From Gari tellinella (lineage: Eukaryota > Mollusca > Bivalvia > Cardiida > Psammobiidae), in NCBI GenBank assembly GCA_922989275.2, contig OV277867.1, forward strand, positions 5,642,001-5,706,000: DNA of 64,000 nt, written 5' to 3'. The notes under the pieces are model-generated. The model saw only the letters and a program-made list of their open reading frames with translations. It was not told the DNA's origin and did no database searches. The position numbers were made by a program, and so were the translations under genes. This document shows, piece by piece, positions 52,171-62,565 of the stretch; position 1 is the first letter of the stretch, and the number at the start of each line of letters is the position of its first letter.

Positions 52171-55100
52171 ATGGACTTGAACATACCTTTTACCCTGACT
52201 GAGGAGGAATTGGCGTCGTTTAATATGGATGAAGCTGAAATTACGGAAGCGGTCAATTCCATTCTATGGGACGAAGATCATGTAGAGACAGAACGCATCT
52301 GTCTAGAAGATGGAGAATGGGATCCTAGCGTGGACCAGATGGGTAGTGGGGACGAACCGCAGGCAGGACCATCACATAGACGAGACAGTAGTGTAGAAGA
52401 ACCACGATCGGGACACTCACATCGTCTGAACTACACAATGAGAAAAAAGTCGGATAGAACTTATGCGAAGAATGCGGCCGTGGACCGCACCTACCAAGTG
52501 AATGTAGACGAAGTTTATCATGGTCAACAACTCAGAGATATAAGGAAGGGTCCCCACGACATGTTTCAAGACGTCATGAATCAGGCCCGGGGTAACTTAG
52601 CGGGAAACGATTTAGGTCGAGTCGTGATTCACCACGAAGGCTTACACGACCCCATTGTCGTTCCACTTCAGGCCTGGGATGATTTGAATGCGAACAAAGT
52701 CATGGAGACTTTAGAGAAGGTGCTTAACAGTAACCAAGAACTTTCCATTAATTACAGTTTTAGTGTAACTATTGGCACCATCGACTTACCAAAAGGCAAT
52801 GGAGGTCCTAGACCCGTATTAAAGGATCTAAAAACTCGTTAGACCTGAAGAAATCGATAGTCACAATAGAGAATGAGGACAACTTGTGTATGGCGCGGGC
52901 CATTGGCGTAAGTTGGTCCAAGTTGAAACGGTGTACCCAAGAGGAATGGAAAGAGGTGACCAAACACAGGCAGGGGAAGCGTAACTTAGAGTTGGTTCTG
53001 GAACACCAAAAAGTCTCCAAAAGCTTTTATGAAGACCTGTGTAGAAAAAACTTGAAACAACAAGGACAGTTGCCGGCGACCCTGTGTCAGATGGCGGGCA
53101 TTCCCCAAGACAGAGCGGCGAGTCTCAATGATGTAGAGGCGTTTGAAGAGCTCCTGGGTGTTCGCGTGATGGTGGTCAGTGCGAGATTAGGTAATAAATT
53201 TATTACTAGCCCCAGTTCAGACGAGCGTCCATGCATTTACTTGTACTTGGTGGACGACGACCACTTTCACGCGATCACGAACATTACGGGCTTCTTCAGT
53301 GCCAACTACTTTTGCGAGACTTGCCTGAAACACTATGATCACAGAGAAGTACATCAGTGCGAAGAGAAGTGTATCGTGTGCAAGAGGGATCACTGTCCCC
53401 AGACTGACTCTACCGTTATATGCAATGACTGTAATATGACCTGTCGATCGGACGAGTGTTTCCAGGAGCATAAGAAAGTACCCCTACACAAAAAAGGAAA
53501 GAAGAAGGGACAACCCCGCGGCCCCTCCCAGTGCAATAAGTGGTGGAAGTGCCCCACGTGTTACGCAGTTGTCAGAACAGACAGACGAAACAAAGACGAC
53601 CATGAGTGTGGAGAATATTTTGTGCTACTTGTGAGAAATTTGTTATGGATGATCATTTATGTTATTTAAGGGCGAAAGAATGTAGGGAGAAGTATATACC
53701 TAAATTCATTAATTTCGATTTTGAATGTAGTCAAGACGAATTAACCACGTGTCAAGAAGGATATAACCCCCGACAAAAGCACCATTGTAACGACTGTCAA
53801 TCGTCACAGGTATGTACATCTTGCTCAAAATGTCAAAATTGTAATACTTCGTGGTGCGGTAAGGCTACGCATCGTCCAAACTTTCTCGTAGCTCATACCG
53901 TTTGCCCGGAGTGTATCGATAAGGAACTCACCCCTAGATCAAAATGTAAAGGTTGCGGTACCTGTTGCGAAGCCTGTGACAAAACAGATTTATATGACAA
54001 TGAAGACGCGGGACCCTGCCCTGGGACATGTGGTTTTGGAGAAACCATTTTCCAAGGGGAGGATACCGCCGAACAGTTTGGAAAATGGCTCTTTTCGGAT
54101 CAACACGAATACTTTAAGGTGGTTGCACATAATATGAAGGGTTATGACGGGTACTTCTTGTTAGAATACCTGATTGACCAGTCAATGCGACCCGACAAAA
54201 TTCTTTACAGCGGGTCCAAAATCATGTTCATGGGGTGGAGCGAGATTTGCATATCAAGGTGATTGACAGTCTCAATTTTTTACCTATGAAGTTAGCGGCT
54301 TTACCCAAGGCTTTTGATTTAGATGAATTGAAAAAGGGTTGGTTTCCCCATTACTTCAATACTAAAGAGAATCAAACGTACGTAGGCCCCTACCCCGACC
54401 CTAAATTTTACGGACATGATTTCATGGGCGAGAAAGAGAGGGAAGACTTATTGGCGTGGTTGAACGAAAGAAAGAATGACGTGTTTGATTTTAGATAGGA
54501 AATGGAAGAATATTGTCGAAGTGACGTGAATATCTTAAGACAAGCCTGTTTAAAATTTAGGGACTTGCGTGCAACGGGCGAAGAGAGAGAGGGTGTAAAT
54601 GAGAAAGGAAAGAGAGAGAAAACGTGGGTGGGCGCTGTGGATCCGTTCTACTCTGTCACCATTGCGTCCGTGTGCATGAACGTCTTTAGAACAAAATTTC
54701 TGGACGAAACGTGGAGCGTACAAGTGAATGACATTGACGAATGGATCCCGGCTAGATTGAGAGATGGTACTCTGTATGTATGGATGCAAGGTAAATGGGT
54801 GAATGGCGTGAATGTGACCAAAAAGGAATTTGTAAGTACCCCCATTGCAAAACTCCCTCCCGGTGGATACAATGACCAGTATAGCAAGGTATCGATTCAG
54901 TGGTTAGAGTGGAGGGCTAGTGTCGATCAAGTACACATTCAGCATGCCCTGAATGAGGGGGAGAAAACGATCCCTGGTACACGGTATAAATTGGACGGAT
55001 ACTGCGAAGAAACACACACGGCATACGAGTATCACGGCTGCGTGTTTCACGGATGCCCTGTGTGTTTCCAAGACAGTCGAGAAGACACGTACCATCCTCT

Positions 55101-56631
55101 CACTCATCAATCATTGAATGAATTGTATGCCTTGACTATGAAAAAGAAAGCGCATCTCCAATCTTTAGGTATGAAGTACGTGTGTATTTGGGACCACGAC
55201 TTTAAAAACGATATTAATCAAAATTCAGATCTCAAAATATTCACTTAACAGATAGGTTAAACCCTAGAGAGAGCTTCTTTGGCGGTCGTACCAATGCCAG
55301 TCAGCTCTACTACATCACGAAAGAACAAGAATGGATCAAGTACGTGGATCAAGTACGTGGATTTCATGAGCTTGTATCCTTGGGTGAATAAGTATTGTCA
55401 GTATCCCGTTGGACACCCCACTATTATCACGAAAGATTTTGGGGACATTAAGGATTATTTCGGTATTGCCAAAGTCAAGATCTTACCCCCGCGAGGACTC
55501 TATCATCCTGTTCTCCCCTATAGATCAAATGGCAAACTGAAATTCCCTTTGTGTAGAACCTGCGCGGATACCGAGAATACGGAAACTTGTTCTTGTTCGG
55601 ATGAAGAGAGAGTGTTGATGGGTACGTGGTGCACCCCAGAGATACACACAGCTCTCAGACTAGGGTATCAAATCCAACACCTATACGAAGTATACCACTG
55701 GGAGGAAACTACACAATATGACACAAACACACGCGAAGGGGGACTGTTCTCCCAATATATCAACACATTTTTAAAATTCAAACAAGAAGCCAGTGGCCCC
55801 CCTGGCTGGATTAAAACAGCACAAGACAAACACACCTATATACAAGAGTACGCACAAAAAGAAGGAGTTTCACTGGATCCAGAGAACATTGTGAAAAATT
55901 CGGGGTTGAGAGCTTTGGCTAAATTGTGCCTCAATAGTTTTTGGGGTAAGTTTGGCCAGAGACTCAACATGCGCCAGACTGAGATTCTTCAAAAAAGTCA
56001 GGCAAACTTGTTTTTTCAATTGTTTTCGGATCCCACTAAACAACCTCTCAATTTCCACATACTCTCAAATGACATGATACAGATGGAATGGATCTATAAA
56101 CGAGACTGTCAACCAGAAGACAACAAAACCAATATATACCTAGCGCCCTTCACCACATGTTGGGCCAGGCTCAAACTGTACAGTGTGCTAAAACAATTAG
56201 ATAGAAGGGTGTTGTATTATGACACAGACAGTGTCATTTACGTGAGTAGACCCGGAGAGGTGGACCCACCTCTCGGGGACTACTTGGGTGAATTGACCGA
56301 TGAATTAGATAGCGGAGAGCACATTGTAGAGTTTGTATCTGGAGGTCTAAAGAATTACGCGTACAAGACCAACAAAAACAAGGAAACGTGTAAAGTGAGA
56401 GGATTCACTCTCAATTATAAAAATAGTCGATTCATTAACTTTGACAGCGTCAAACACATAGTAACAGACCCAGATAGTAGACCAAATATTACAATCACCA
56501 ATCCAAGCAAAATATGTCGAGACAAAGGTAAACGGAAACTGTTCACGAGGGAAGAAAAGAAGAGTTACCAAATGGTGTATACGAAACGCAGACGGTTAGA
56601 TAATTTCGATACAGTCCCCTACGGATTTTAG
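52171..56631 (+). pseudogene. polB: DNA polymerase type B (protein-primed, Polinton-like), frameshifted
   Basis: The ATG at 52171 follows the TATA box. The reading is about 1480 residues long across frame changes. Order: acidic amino terminus; a conserved domain preceding the polymerase; a cysteine-rich zinc-finger region (53310-53640); exonuclease motifs FDFE (53713), HNMKGYD (about 54127) and YCRSD (about 54508); a second CxxC cluster between exo I and II; then polymerase motif A DFMSLYP (about 55358), motif B KLCLNSFWGKFG (about 55921) and motif C YYDTDS (about 56215). The end 'TVPYGF' is the family's usual terminus. Breaks: frame shifts near 52837, 53627, 54230 and 55247, a TAG at 54496-54498, and a 13-bp duplication at 55335-55360 that shifts the frame again. 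All catalytic motifs survive, so decay is recent. In relatives it replicates the element DNA. Confidence 0.92.
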
Positions 56632-56717
56632 TGTAAAAGCTTTGGGTAAAGCTGTGGTTGTATATATGTACTTGATTGCGTTTGTATATTTATTTGTACA
56701 GTTGATCAATTTTCTAT

Positions 56718-56930
56718 CGTTCTAAATGTGTATGTACTGAATCAAAATATGTATGTACTAAATCAGAATGTGTATGTACTAAATCAAAATGTGTATGTAC
56801 TAAATCAGAATGTGTATGTACTAAATCAAAATGTGTATGTACTAAATCAGAATGTGTATGTACTGAATCAAAAAGTAGTATCACTTAAACAAAAAGTAGT
56901 ATCACTTAAACAGAAAAATGTGTCCATTGA
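56718..56930 (+). repeat. 21-bp minisatellite after the polymerase gene
   Basis: 'AATGTGTATGTACTAAATCA' with period 21, about eight units to 56872, then two to three units of 'AAAAAGTAGTATCACTTAAAC' (also 21 bp). Because the period is a multiple of three it gives a repeated seven-residue frame; I treat this as coincidence. Confidence 0.9.
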
Positions 56931-56967
56931 AACAATTTTTGTCATTTTACATTGAATTTGTATAGGA

Positions 56968-57175
56968 CCATTTGATCAGTTTTTGTTGTTACTTGATCAG
57001 GTTTTTGTTGTTACTTGATCAGGTTTTTATTGTTACTTGATCAGGTTTTTGTTGTTACTTGATCAGTTTTTGTTGTTACTTGATCAGTTTCTGTTGTTAC
57101 TTGATCAGTTTTTGTTGTTATTTGATCAGGTTTTTGCTGTTACTTGATCAGTTTTTGCTGTTACTTGAACACTTT
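56968..57175 (+). repeat. ~21-bp minisatellite, TTGATCAG type
   Basis: 'TTACTTGATCAGGTTTTTG' recurs about ten times with 19-22 bp spacing. Each unit contains the palindrome TGATCA. It directly precedes the next ORF's leader. Confidence 0.88.
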
Positions 57176-57256
57176 TGTATTGAGTGCCTGTATGTAATGG
57201 AATTAATCTATGTTCTTGAATGATTATTATACTGATGTAAATAAAAGCTTATAAGA

Positions 57257-57565
57257 ATGACACGGTCTTCTGTGATGTATCCTATTACCTCATTCATAAG
57301 AAAGATGCCTGACATTGAAGCCCATACCCCGGAAAAGAAGACCTTTCTAGACAAGGACGATACGCATTCTGACAAGTGGCATTTACTCGGGACGCACGTC
57401 CCCAAGACCGAAATTGTTTACTTTTGTCAAATGATTATTGTCTATATTATCATTATTACTTCCGTTGTTAATTTGTCTTTAATAAACGGATCGTCGGAAC
57501 TGTGGATAAGCTTACTCAGTAGTTGCATAGGTTACGCTCTACCTAGTCCTAAACTTAAGAAATAA
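57257..57565 (+). CDS. Small membrane-protein ORF of the element
   Basis: 102 aa, intact. A hydrophilic first half (residues 1-53, 'MPDIEAHTPEKKTFLDKDD') is followed by a transmembrane segment (about 54-73, IVYFCQMIIVYIIIITSVV) and a conserved-looking tail 'LWISLLSSCIGYALPSPKLK'. I recall short ORFs ending in this LLSS-GY-LP-P-L pattern beside the ATPase in Polinton/adintovirus-like elements of invertebrates; a profile search is needed to confirm. The function is unknown; a membrane-associated virion protein is possible. The TAA stop overlaps the ATG of the next frame (TAATG), a compact gene arrangement typical of viruses. Confidence 0.65.
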   Translation: MTRSSVMYPITSFIRKMPDIEAHTPEKKTFLDKDDTHSDKWHLLGTHVPKTEIVYFCQMIIVYIIIITSVVNLSLINGSSELWISLLSSCIGYALPSPKLKK

Positions 57566-57951
57566 TGACCACCCTTCCCTTCGAACCTTGCTCGAGTCTG
57601 TGTATAAGGGGTCAGACGGGTAGTGGTAAAGCGCAGTGAGTGTACCAATTTCTCAAACACATGAAACACATGTACAAGAACGGAGGTAGTGGTGGTGGTG
57701 GTGGTGGAGGTAGTGGTGGTGGTGGTGGTGGAGGTGGTGGTGGTGGTGGAGGTGGTGGTGGTGGAGGTGGTGGTGGAGGTGGTGGTGGTGGAGGTGGTGG
57801 TGGTGTAGGAGGTGGTGGTGGAGGTGGTGGTGGAGGTGGTGGTGGTGGTGGAGGTGGTGGTGGTGGTGGTGGTGGTGGTGGTGGTGGAGGTCGACAGCTT
57901 ACACTGTTGACGCTGGTTATTCCTCCGCAGATCTTATTTCGTTTCGTATAG
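57565..57951 (+). pseudogene. Amino-terminal stub of an A32-like packaging ATPase
   Basis: From the ATG at 57565 the frame reads to 'CIRGQTGSGKAQ', a Walker A (P-loop) motif, then TGA (57637-57639), then 'VYQFLKHMKHMYKNG' in the same frame before it runs into a GGT repeat. P-loop followed by a basic helix is the start of FtsK/HerA-type genome-packaging ATPases in Polintons and related viruses. The Thr after the P-loop Lys is Ala here, and the stop replaces what is usually a Trp or Phe position. Everything after the first ~45 residues, including Walker B, is missing. Confidence 0.7.
57682..57892 (+). repeat. (GGT)n/(GGTGGA)n microsatellite
   Basis: About 210 bp of GGT and GGTGGTGGA units at the point where the ATPase frame is lost. 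It gives a poly-glycine frame with no coding meaning. Confidence 0.95.
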
Positions 57952-58261
57952 CAGAACTGAGATAATGCGTTTTTAATAGTCTAGGGATAAGTGTGTGCCA
58001 CATTAACAGTAACCGTTTCTTGTTAGCCAGTGACACCCCTTCACTTTTCAAAATCCTGAGTAAACCTCTGTGACGACTGAAAGCGTTAAAGTCTGCATCC
58101 AAAATGAGTATTTCTCCGTCCACGATTTGTTGAGCTATTAGCTGTAGGCATTCCATCTGTCCTGTGGTTATCGACCTGATCATCATACGTCTATAATGTG
58201 CCGTCTCCCTCCCTAGAGTGAGAAGATAATGTATTCTCAGGAAGACACTGGAACGTTCCAT
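57917..58261 (-). CDS. Minus-strand ORF of the element, unassigned
   Basis: 114 aa, intact, ATG at 58261. The sequence is helical and alternates Leu/Ile with Arg/Lys ('GQMECLQLIAQQIVDGEI', 'GLLRILKSEGVSLANKKRLL'). From memory a short ORF with this spacing recurs in Polinton/adintovirus-like elements of invertebrates, sometimes compared with small basic core proteins, but I cannot verify that. It points towards the GGT tract, converging with the ATPase remnant. The carboxy end is probably truncated by the tract. Confidence 0.5.
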   Translation of the reverse strand: MERSSVFLRIHYLLTLGRETAHYRRMMIRSITTGQMECLQLIAQQIVDGEILILDADFNAFSRHRGLLRILKSEGVSLANKKRLLLMWHTLIPRLLKTHYLSSAIRNEIRSAEE

Positions 58262-60344
58262 CTTCTGTCCGTTCGATTAAAGCCCTATATCAAGTTCTAT
58301 ATAGCAGTCCCCCCCCCCCCCAATCACAGCTTGATACTTGGTGATTAGATCGCCCTTATCAGGGTATGTTTATTACAAACAAATTATCACAGCAGGGTAC
58401 TAATTGATAGATGTAGACCAATATAGGGGCAAGTGATAGCTGTGCATTTAACCCTTAAGCTGTGGATCGTGAGTTGACTGTTATTTTTTCAAACAGTTTG
58501 GATCCAGATCTGATGCTGCATAATGTCGCATCTGATCTGTATCCAAACTGTATACCAGTTATCGCTCAGACTTTTTTAATTGAAATATGTACAAATCTAA
58601 TTTAAATATTGTTTGCAGACGACAATTTAAAAGCAGAAGCTATTACTGCAGGGTAAGGGTTAAGCACACAGTGATATTGTCTGTAGATTAAAAATTGATG
58701 AAATTGATTTTATTTTATTAATCTGTAATTTTGGGTCTTATAATATAATACATAACAAAACAGTGGGTTAGCAATCTAGCTTTAATAAATAATATCAAGC
58801 ATAATACCAAGCAAGTCAAAACATTACATTTACAATCATCAACTATCAAACTACATTTAAAAAGGCAAACTGCATAGATCCAGATCAAATTCTCAGTTAC
58901 AAAGCACATGAGCTGGAGCCATACTAAAGACTTTAGGGCAAATAGTTATTAGCTAAATATTTGATATGTTTGATCAGCATGAATCATTTTAATAACAATT
59001 CCAGTTTCTCAAAAAGTCTAGTCCATTGTAACTATAAAGAAAATGCTTTACCTTCTTGGCATTTTCTTGTGATTTAACCCATTACTCCATAAAAACACGT
59101 TTGACACATTTTATGTATTAGATCTACTACTCTGAAGAGAAAACTTCCACTTTTTACTACATGAATATGCAAAATAATATATCCTAGCAGATTGTATCAG
59201 AGATTAATCGGAATTTGCCTTCTGTTTCATTCTGCTTTACTTTCAACGTGCTGTATGTGGTCACATGTTGTTTACACACTACCCCATAAACACACCTTTT
59301 TACACATTTTCTTTAATTCATCCATTGAAGAAAATGTATCCATTTGATATTGTTATAAATGGGAAAAATAAGATATATATCCTATATAATAGCAAATGGT
59401 AGCTTAAAGCAGAGTGAAAGTAAAGAAAAATGCCTTAACCCTATACCCCATAAATACCCTTTTTACGTCTGTAATTTATTTCTCCTTCGAGGAAAATAGC
59501 TCCAATTTATACAGTTATGAAAATGTATGAAAAGAAATATTTTCAATATTCTAGCAGATGGTAGCTTAAAGCAGGCTGAAAGTAAAGCAGAATGTGCCTT
59601 AAGGCACATTCTGCTCTACTTTCAACCTGCTTTAAGTGGCCACTTGTATTCAAACAAAGAATTAATCCTCTGCAAACATGGTCTAAATATATATATAACT
59701 CTGAATAAGAACTTTACGAGATATAGTATTTATCCTAGCAGACGGTTGCTTAAAGCAGGATGAAAGTAAAGCACATTCTGCTCTACTTTCAACCTGCTTT
59801 AAATGATCACCTGTATTCAAACAAAGCATTTTAAAGGGTTAATCTTCTAGAAAAAATTGTATACATATAACTTATACGACAGTTTTTAGTTGACAAAATA
59901 TAGATGTTAAATAGTGTAGAAAAAGGTTTCATAACTTGATAATTTGACAATTAAAGCAAATGATCTAGATGCAAACTTTTGATTTTTTGTGAAGGCCCAT
60001 TCTTATCTTTATATTTATGCAACAATATCACAGTGTTGAAATGGTTCAGCTAGATCCCTTATCTACCTGTATTAATACCTAGTACCCTATCCCATGATGC
60101 CCTATGTGCCTCTGGGTAATATGATGTAACAGTTGTGTATTAAGCCTGTTGTGTGACCCTGGCACAATATACAATCCGATAGACATCCTGCTGAGCCAGA
60201 AATAGGTCTTTAACTCTGACAAAGAGGACAGGGAAACAGTTTCACAAATCACAATAAATATATGAAACTCAATCATTCTTATGTTGTTAACGCATTCATG
60301 GTGGTGGTGGTGGTGGTGGTGTCAAGTTCAGACTTGTCCTTGCC
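58262..60344. other. Interior of the large element replaced by host-type repeats
   Basis: 58310-58322 is a poly-C run. 58320-58690 matches repeat N (34729-35260), with its hairpin at about 58493-58550. 59076-59840 contains four worn MITE family A copies; the best palindrome is at about 59568-59638 and a shortened one at 59748-59803. 60299-60320 is a GGT run. No element gene is recognisable, which marks the lost right half. Confidence 0.75.
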
Positions 60345-62565
60345 TAAAACTTTATTAAGTAACACTTAGTCATGTACAGACATGAACAAAACCACCTATT
60401 GTCTAACAATAAAACGAGCCAGACTTTGTGGCGACATGCCAGGGATTAAGGATTGACATTTGAATGGGCTATTGTTGTATCTTCCGGTCCTGTGTCAATA
60501 GAACCCAGACATTCTGTTTTCTACGAAGGGATTAACTCTGACGTATGAATAAGCCATTGTTCTCATATCCTGTTCAGAATAATAGAACCCAGACATTCTG
60601 TCTACTCTTAAGGGATTAAATTTGAAAAGGGATTAAGGACTTGTCTGAACATGTTTAGTTCTAAATACAGTAACATCATGCTATTCTAAAAATAGTTATG
60701 ATGTCATTCTAAAAATAGCTATACGTACAATACCGCGCATGCGCACGCAGTAAAGAGAAGAACACTGGATAATCAGTCATTTGCACTCAAGACGTCGAGG
60801 AGTACACACGGTAGAATGAGGTATTTATTGACTTATTTGTTAGTATTATTGTTCGGGAGAACCAAATACATTTATCGGAATGTGGTTAATTTAAGTAACG
60901 CGGAGTCGTGTACAGACTTGTCTCTAACCGACATCCTATCGAACGTTACCTAAATTGCATCCATTTGTCAAGTGATAACGGAAAACCAGACATTTTATAA
61001 GAGAAATACGTCACTTCCGGTTTCAAGGAAGAGTGACTTCCGGTCGGGTTACTTCAGTCGATAGGTGGTCTCGAGACCTTTCTAACGAGACCAAACATGA
61101 CCCGATTCGGTCTAAAACGAAAGGAGAGAGAAGGATTTGAATATTTTCATCCTAGTTGATGACGTCATAGGTGACATTTTAAAACCCCTGTAACTCGCGA
61201 ACTATGCAACCTAGAGCCACACATCCAGATATATTCTTGATCAGCGCGACATGCTCTTTCGAACAGTCTATAAATCATAGGGTTACGCGAAGTTTGAAAT
61301 ATCGGTAAAGGGGCATAACTCGAGAATGACTGCCATTATGGTGAAAGTTACTTCAAACTTAAAGCCGAGGATACGAGCTCACCATAGGTACCTAAAATAA
61401 ATAAGATAACAGCATTAAAACATTCACCAACAGAGAAAGGAGAATACGACACTTTTCAATGATATCCTTCCTTTTTGAGTTTTTCTAAAATGATGAACAT
61501 TATGGTTAAGTCTAGGGTGCATCGTAAAATCGGGGACAGAACTATTCGTATAAAGGCAGTATTTTTGTTAATTTTTAATCCGTTGCTAGTGGCTACCGCT
61601 ATTGGTGTGTAAACTATTAATCCCCCAACAATAGGGTCTTTGTACTCTTATCTTAATACCATCTCAAGTCAACCGATATTGACGTATAAATGAATTCGTT
61701 ATAGCCTCTGTAACATTGAAGAAAGTTTAACTAATCTTGAATTATAGAAAATTGGTACAACTATATCTTTATTTTGGAATCAAAGAAACACGGCACGCTC
61801 AGCGTTAACATCAGTGCAATAAAACGGTAAAGAATGGACTACTTACGGTTTGACAGTAGCTTTAACTTTATACGAAGCTTTGTGTTATACTACCTGTCAC
61901 TCTCCTGCACGTAGTATTAACATGTTAGTAACTGCCTGTAAAAGAAGATCAGTGTTGTAGACGTCTACTACATTAACTTTGAATAGGCCATTGTTGTACC
62001 TTCCTTGGCCAATCTCAGTCAGACACTGCGGAGACTTGTCAGGGATTAAGTTTCAATGGGACTATTGTTCCCTACGTCCGGTTTTGAATAAAGCCACGCC
62101 AGACATTCTGTCTCCCGAAGAGGGATTAAGTTTGACCGGTGAATAAGCCATTGTTCCCATATCCTGTCTCGAGTCAATAGGACCGAGACATCCTGTCTCC
62201 TGAGAAGGGATTAACTTTGATAGGCTTTGTCTGAACATGTTCAGCTCTGTGTAGACCTATACCGTGTAGATCCAATACACAAAATACACCCCGATCTACA
62301 TGAAATCCTCCGTACAGGACCTTCACCCCTGAGCTAAATATAAACCCACGTGTTTATCCTATTTTTAGAAAAGAAGGTCATCCAAGATGGCCGCCCTAAT
62401 ATCCGCGAACACCTATGACATCCTTATATGCAAATGAGCTCCTCTCTTGTTACTTAATAAAGTAACACCCTGTCCGAAAGTAGGTCAAGATGGCCGCCGA
62501 TTACGTCATCTTTGTTTACACGCAAACCGATGCATATACTACTACTTACTACTAAACTAGTCTCT
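60345..62565. repeat. Right terminal inverted repeat, ~2.2 kb
   Basis: Reverse complement of the left arm. The outer end reads GCATATACTAC (62533-62543) and then 'AGTCTCT' (62559-62565). The sub-repeat clusters are mirrored at 60440-60660 and 62000-62240. Differences from the left arm are scattered substitutions and 1-3 bp indels. Confidence 0.92.

Larger units (their letters stand above)
49852..62565. mobile_element. Polinton/adintovirus-like element with 2.2-kb terminal inverted repeats, decayed
   Basis: A 12.7-kb element bounded by long inverted repeats (left about 49852-52072, right about 60345-62565). Inside, in order: a TATA promoter, type-B DNA polymerase (broken), two minisatellites, a small membrane-protein ORF, the start of a packaging-type ATPase (broken), a GGT microsatellite, and a minus-strand ORF. 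A protein-primed-type polymerase B together with an A32-like ATPase between long inverted repeats is the hallmark of Polintons (Mavericks) and adintoviruses. Intact relatives are usually 15-20 kb and also encode capsid proteins, a protease and often an integrase. None of these was found, and 58300-60340 is filled with host MITEs, so the right half appears lost. A 6-bp target duplication could not be identified by eye. Confidence 0.8.

Noticed and set aside
52171..56631. Polymerase gene with several introns in place of frameshifts
   Set aside because: The breaks are 1-bp shifts, one stop codon and a 13-bp duplication with no GT/AG intervals between continuous homology blocks.
56728..56955. Seven-residue repeat protein (MYVLNQN-type)
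   Set aside because: A 21-bp minisatellite gives an open frame automatically; no independent coding signal.
57640..57951. Glycine-rich 103-aa frame
   Set aside because: It is the translation of a GGT microsatellite; only the first few residues belong to the ATPase remnant.
49855..62546. 6-bp target duplication of the large element
   Set aside because: Bases next to AGTATATGC (GACTGT) and next to its mirror (ACTACT) do not match, and moving the boundary to AGAGACT does not give a match either; left unresolved.
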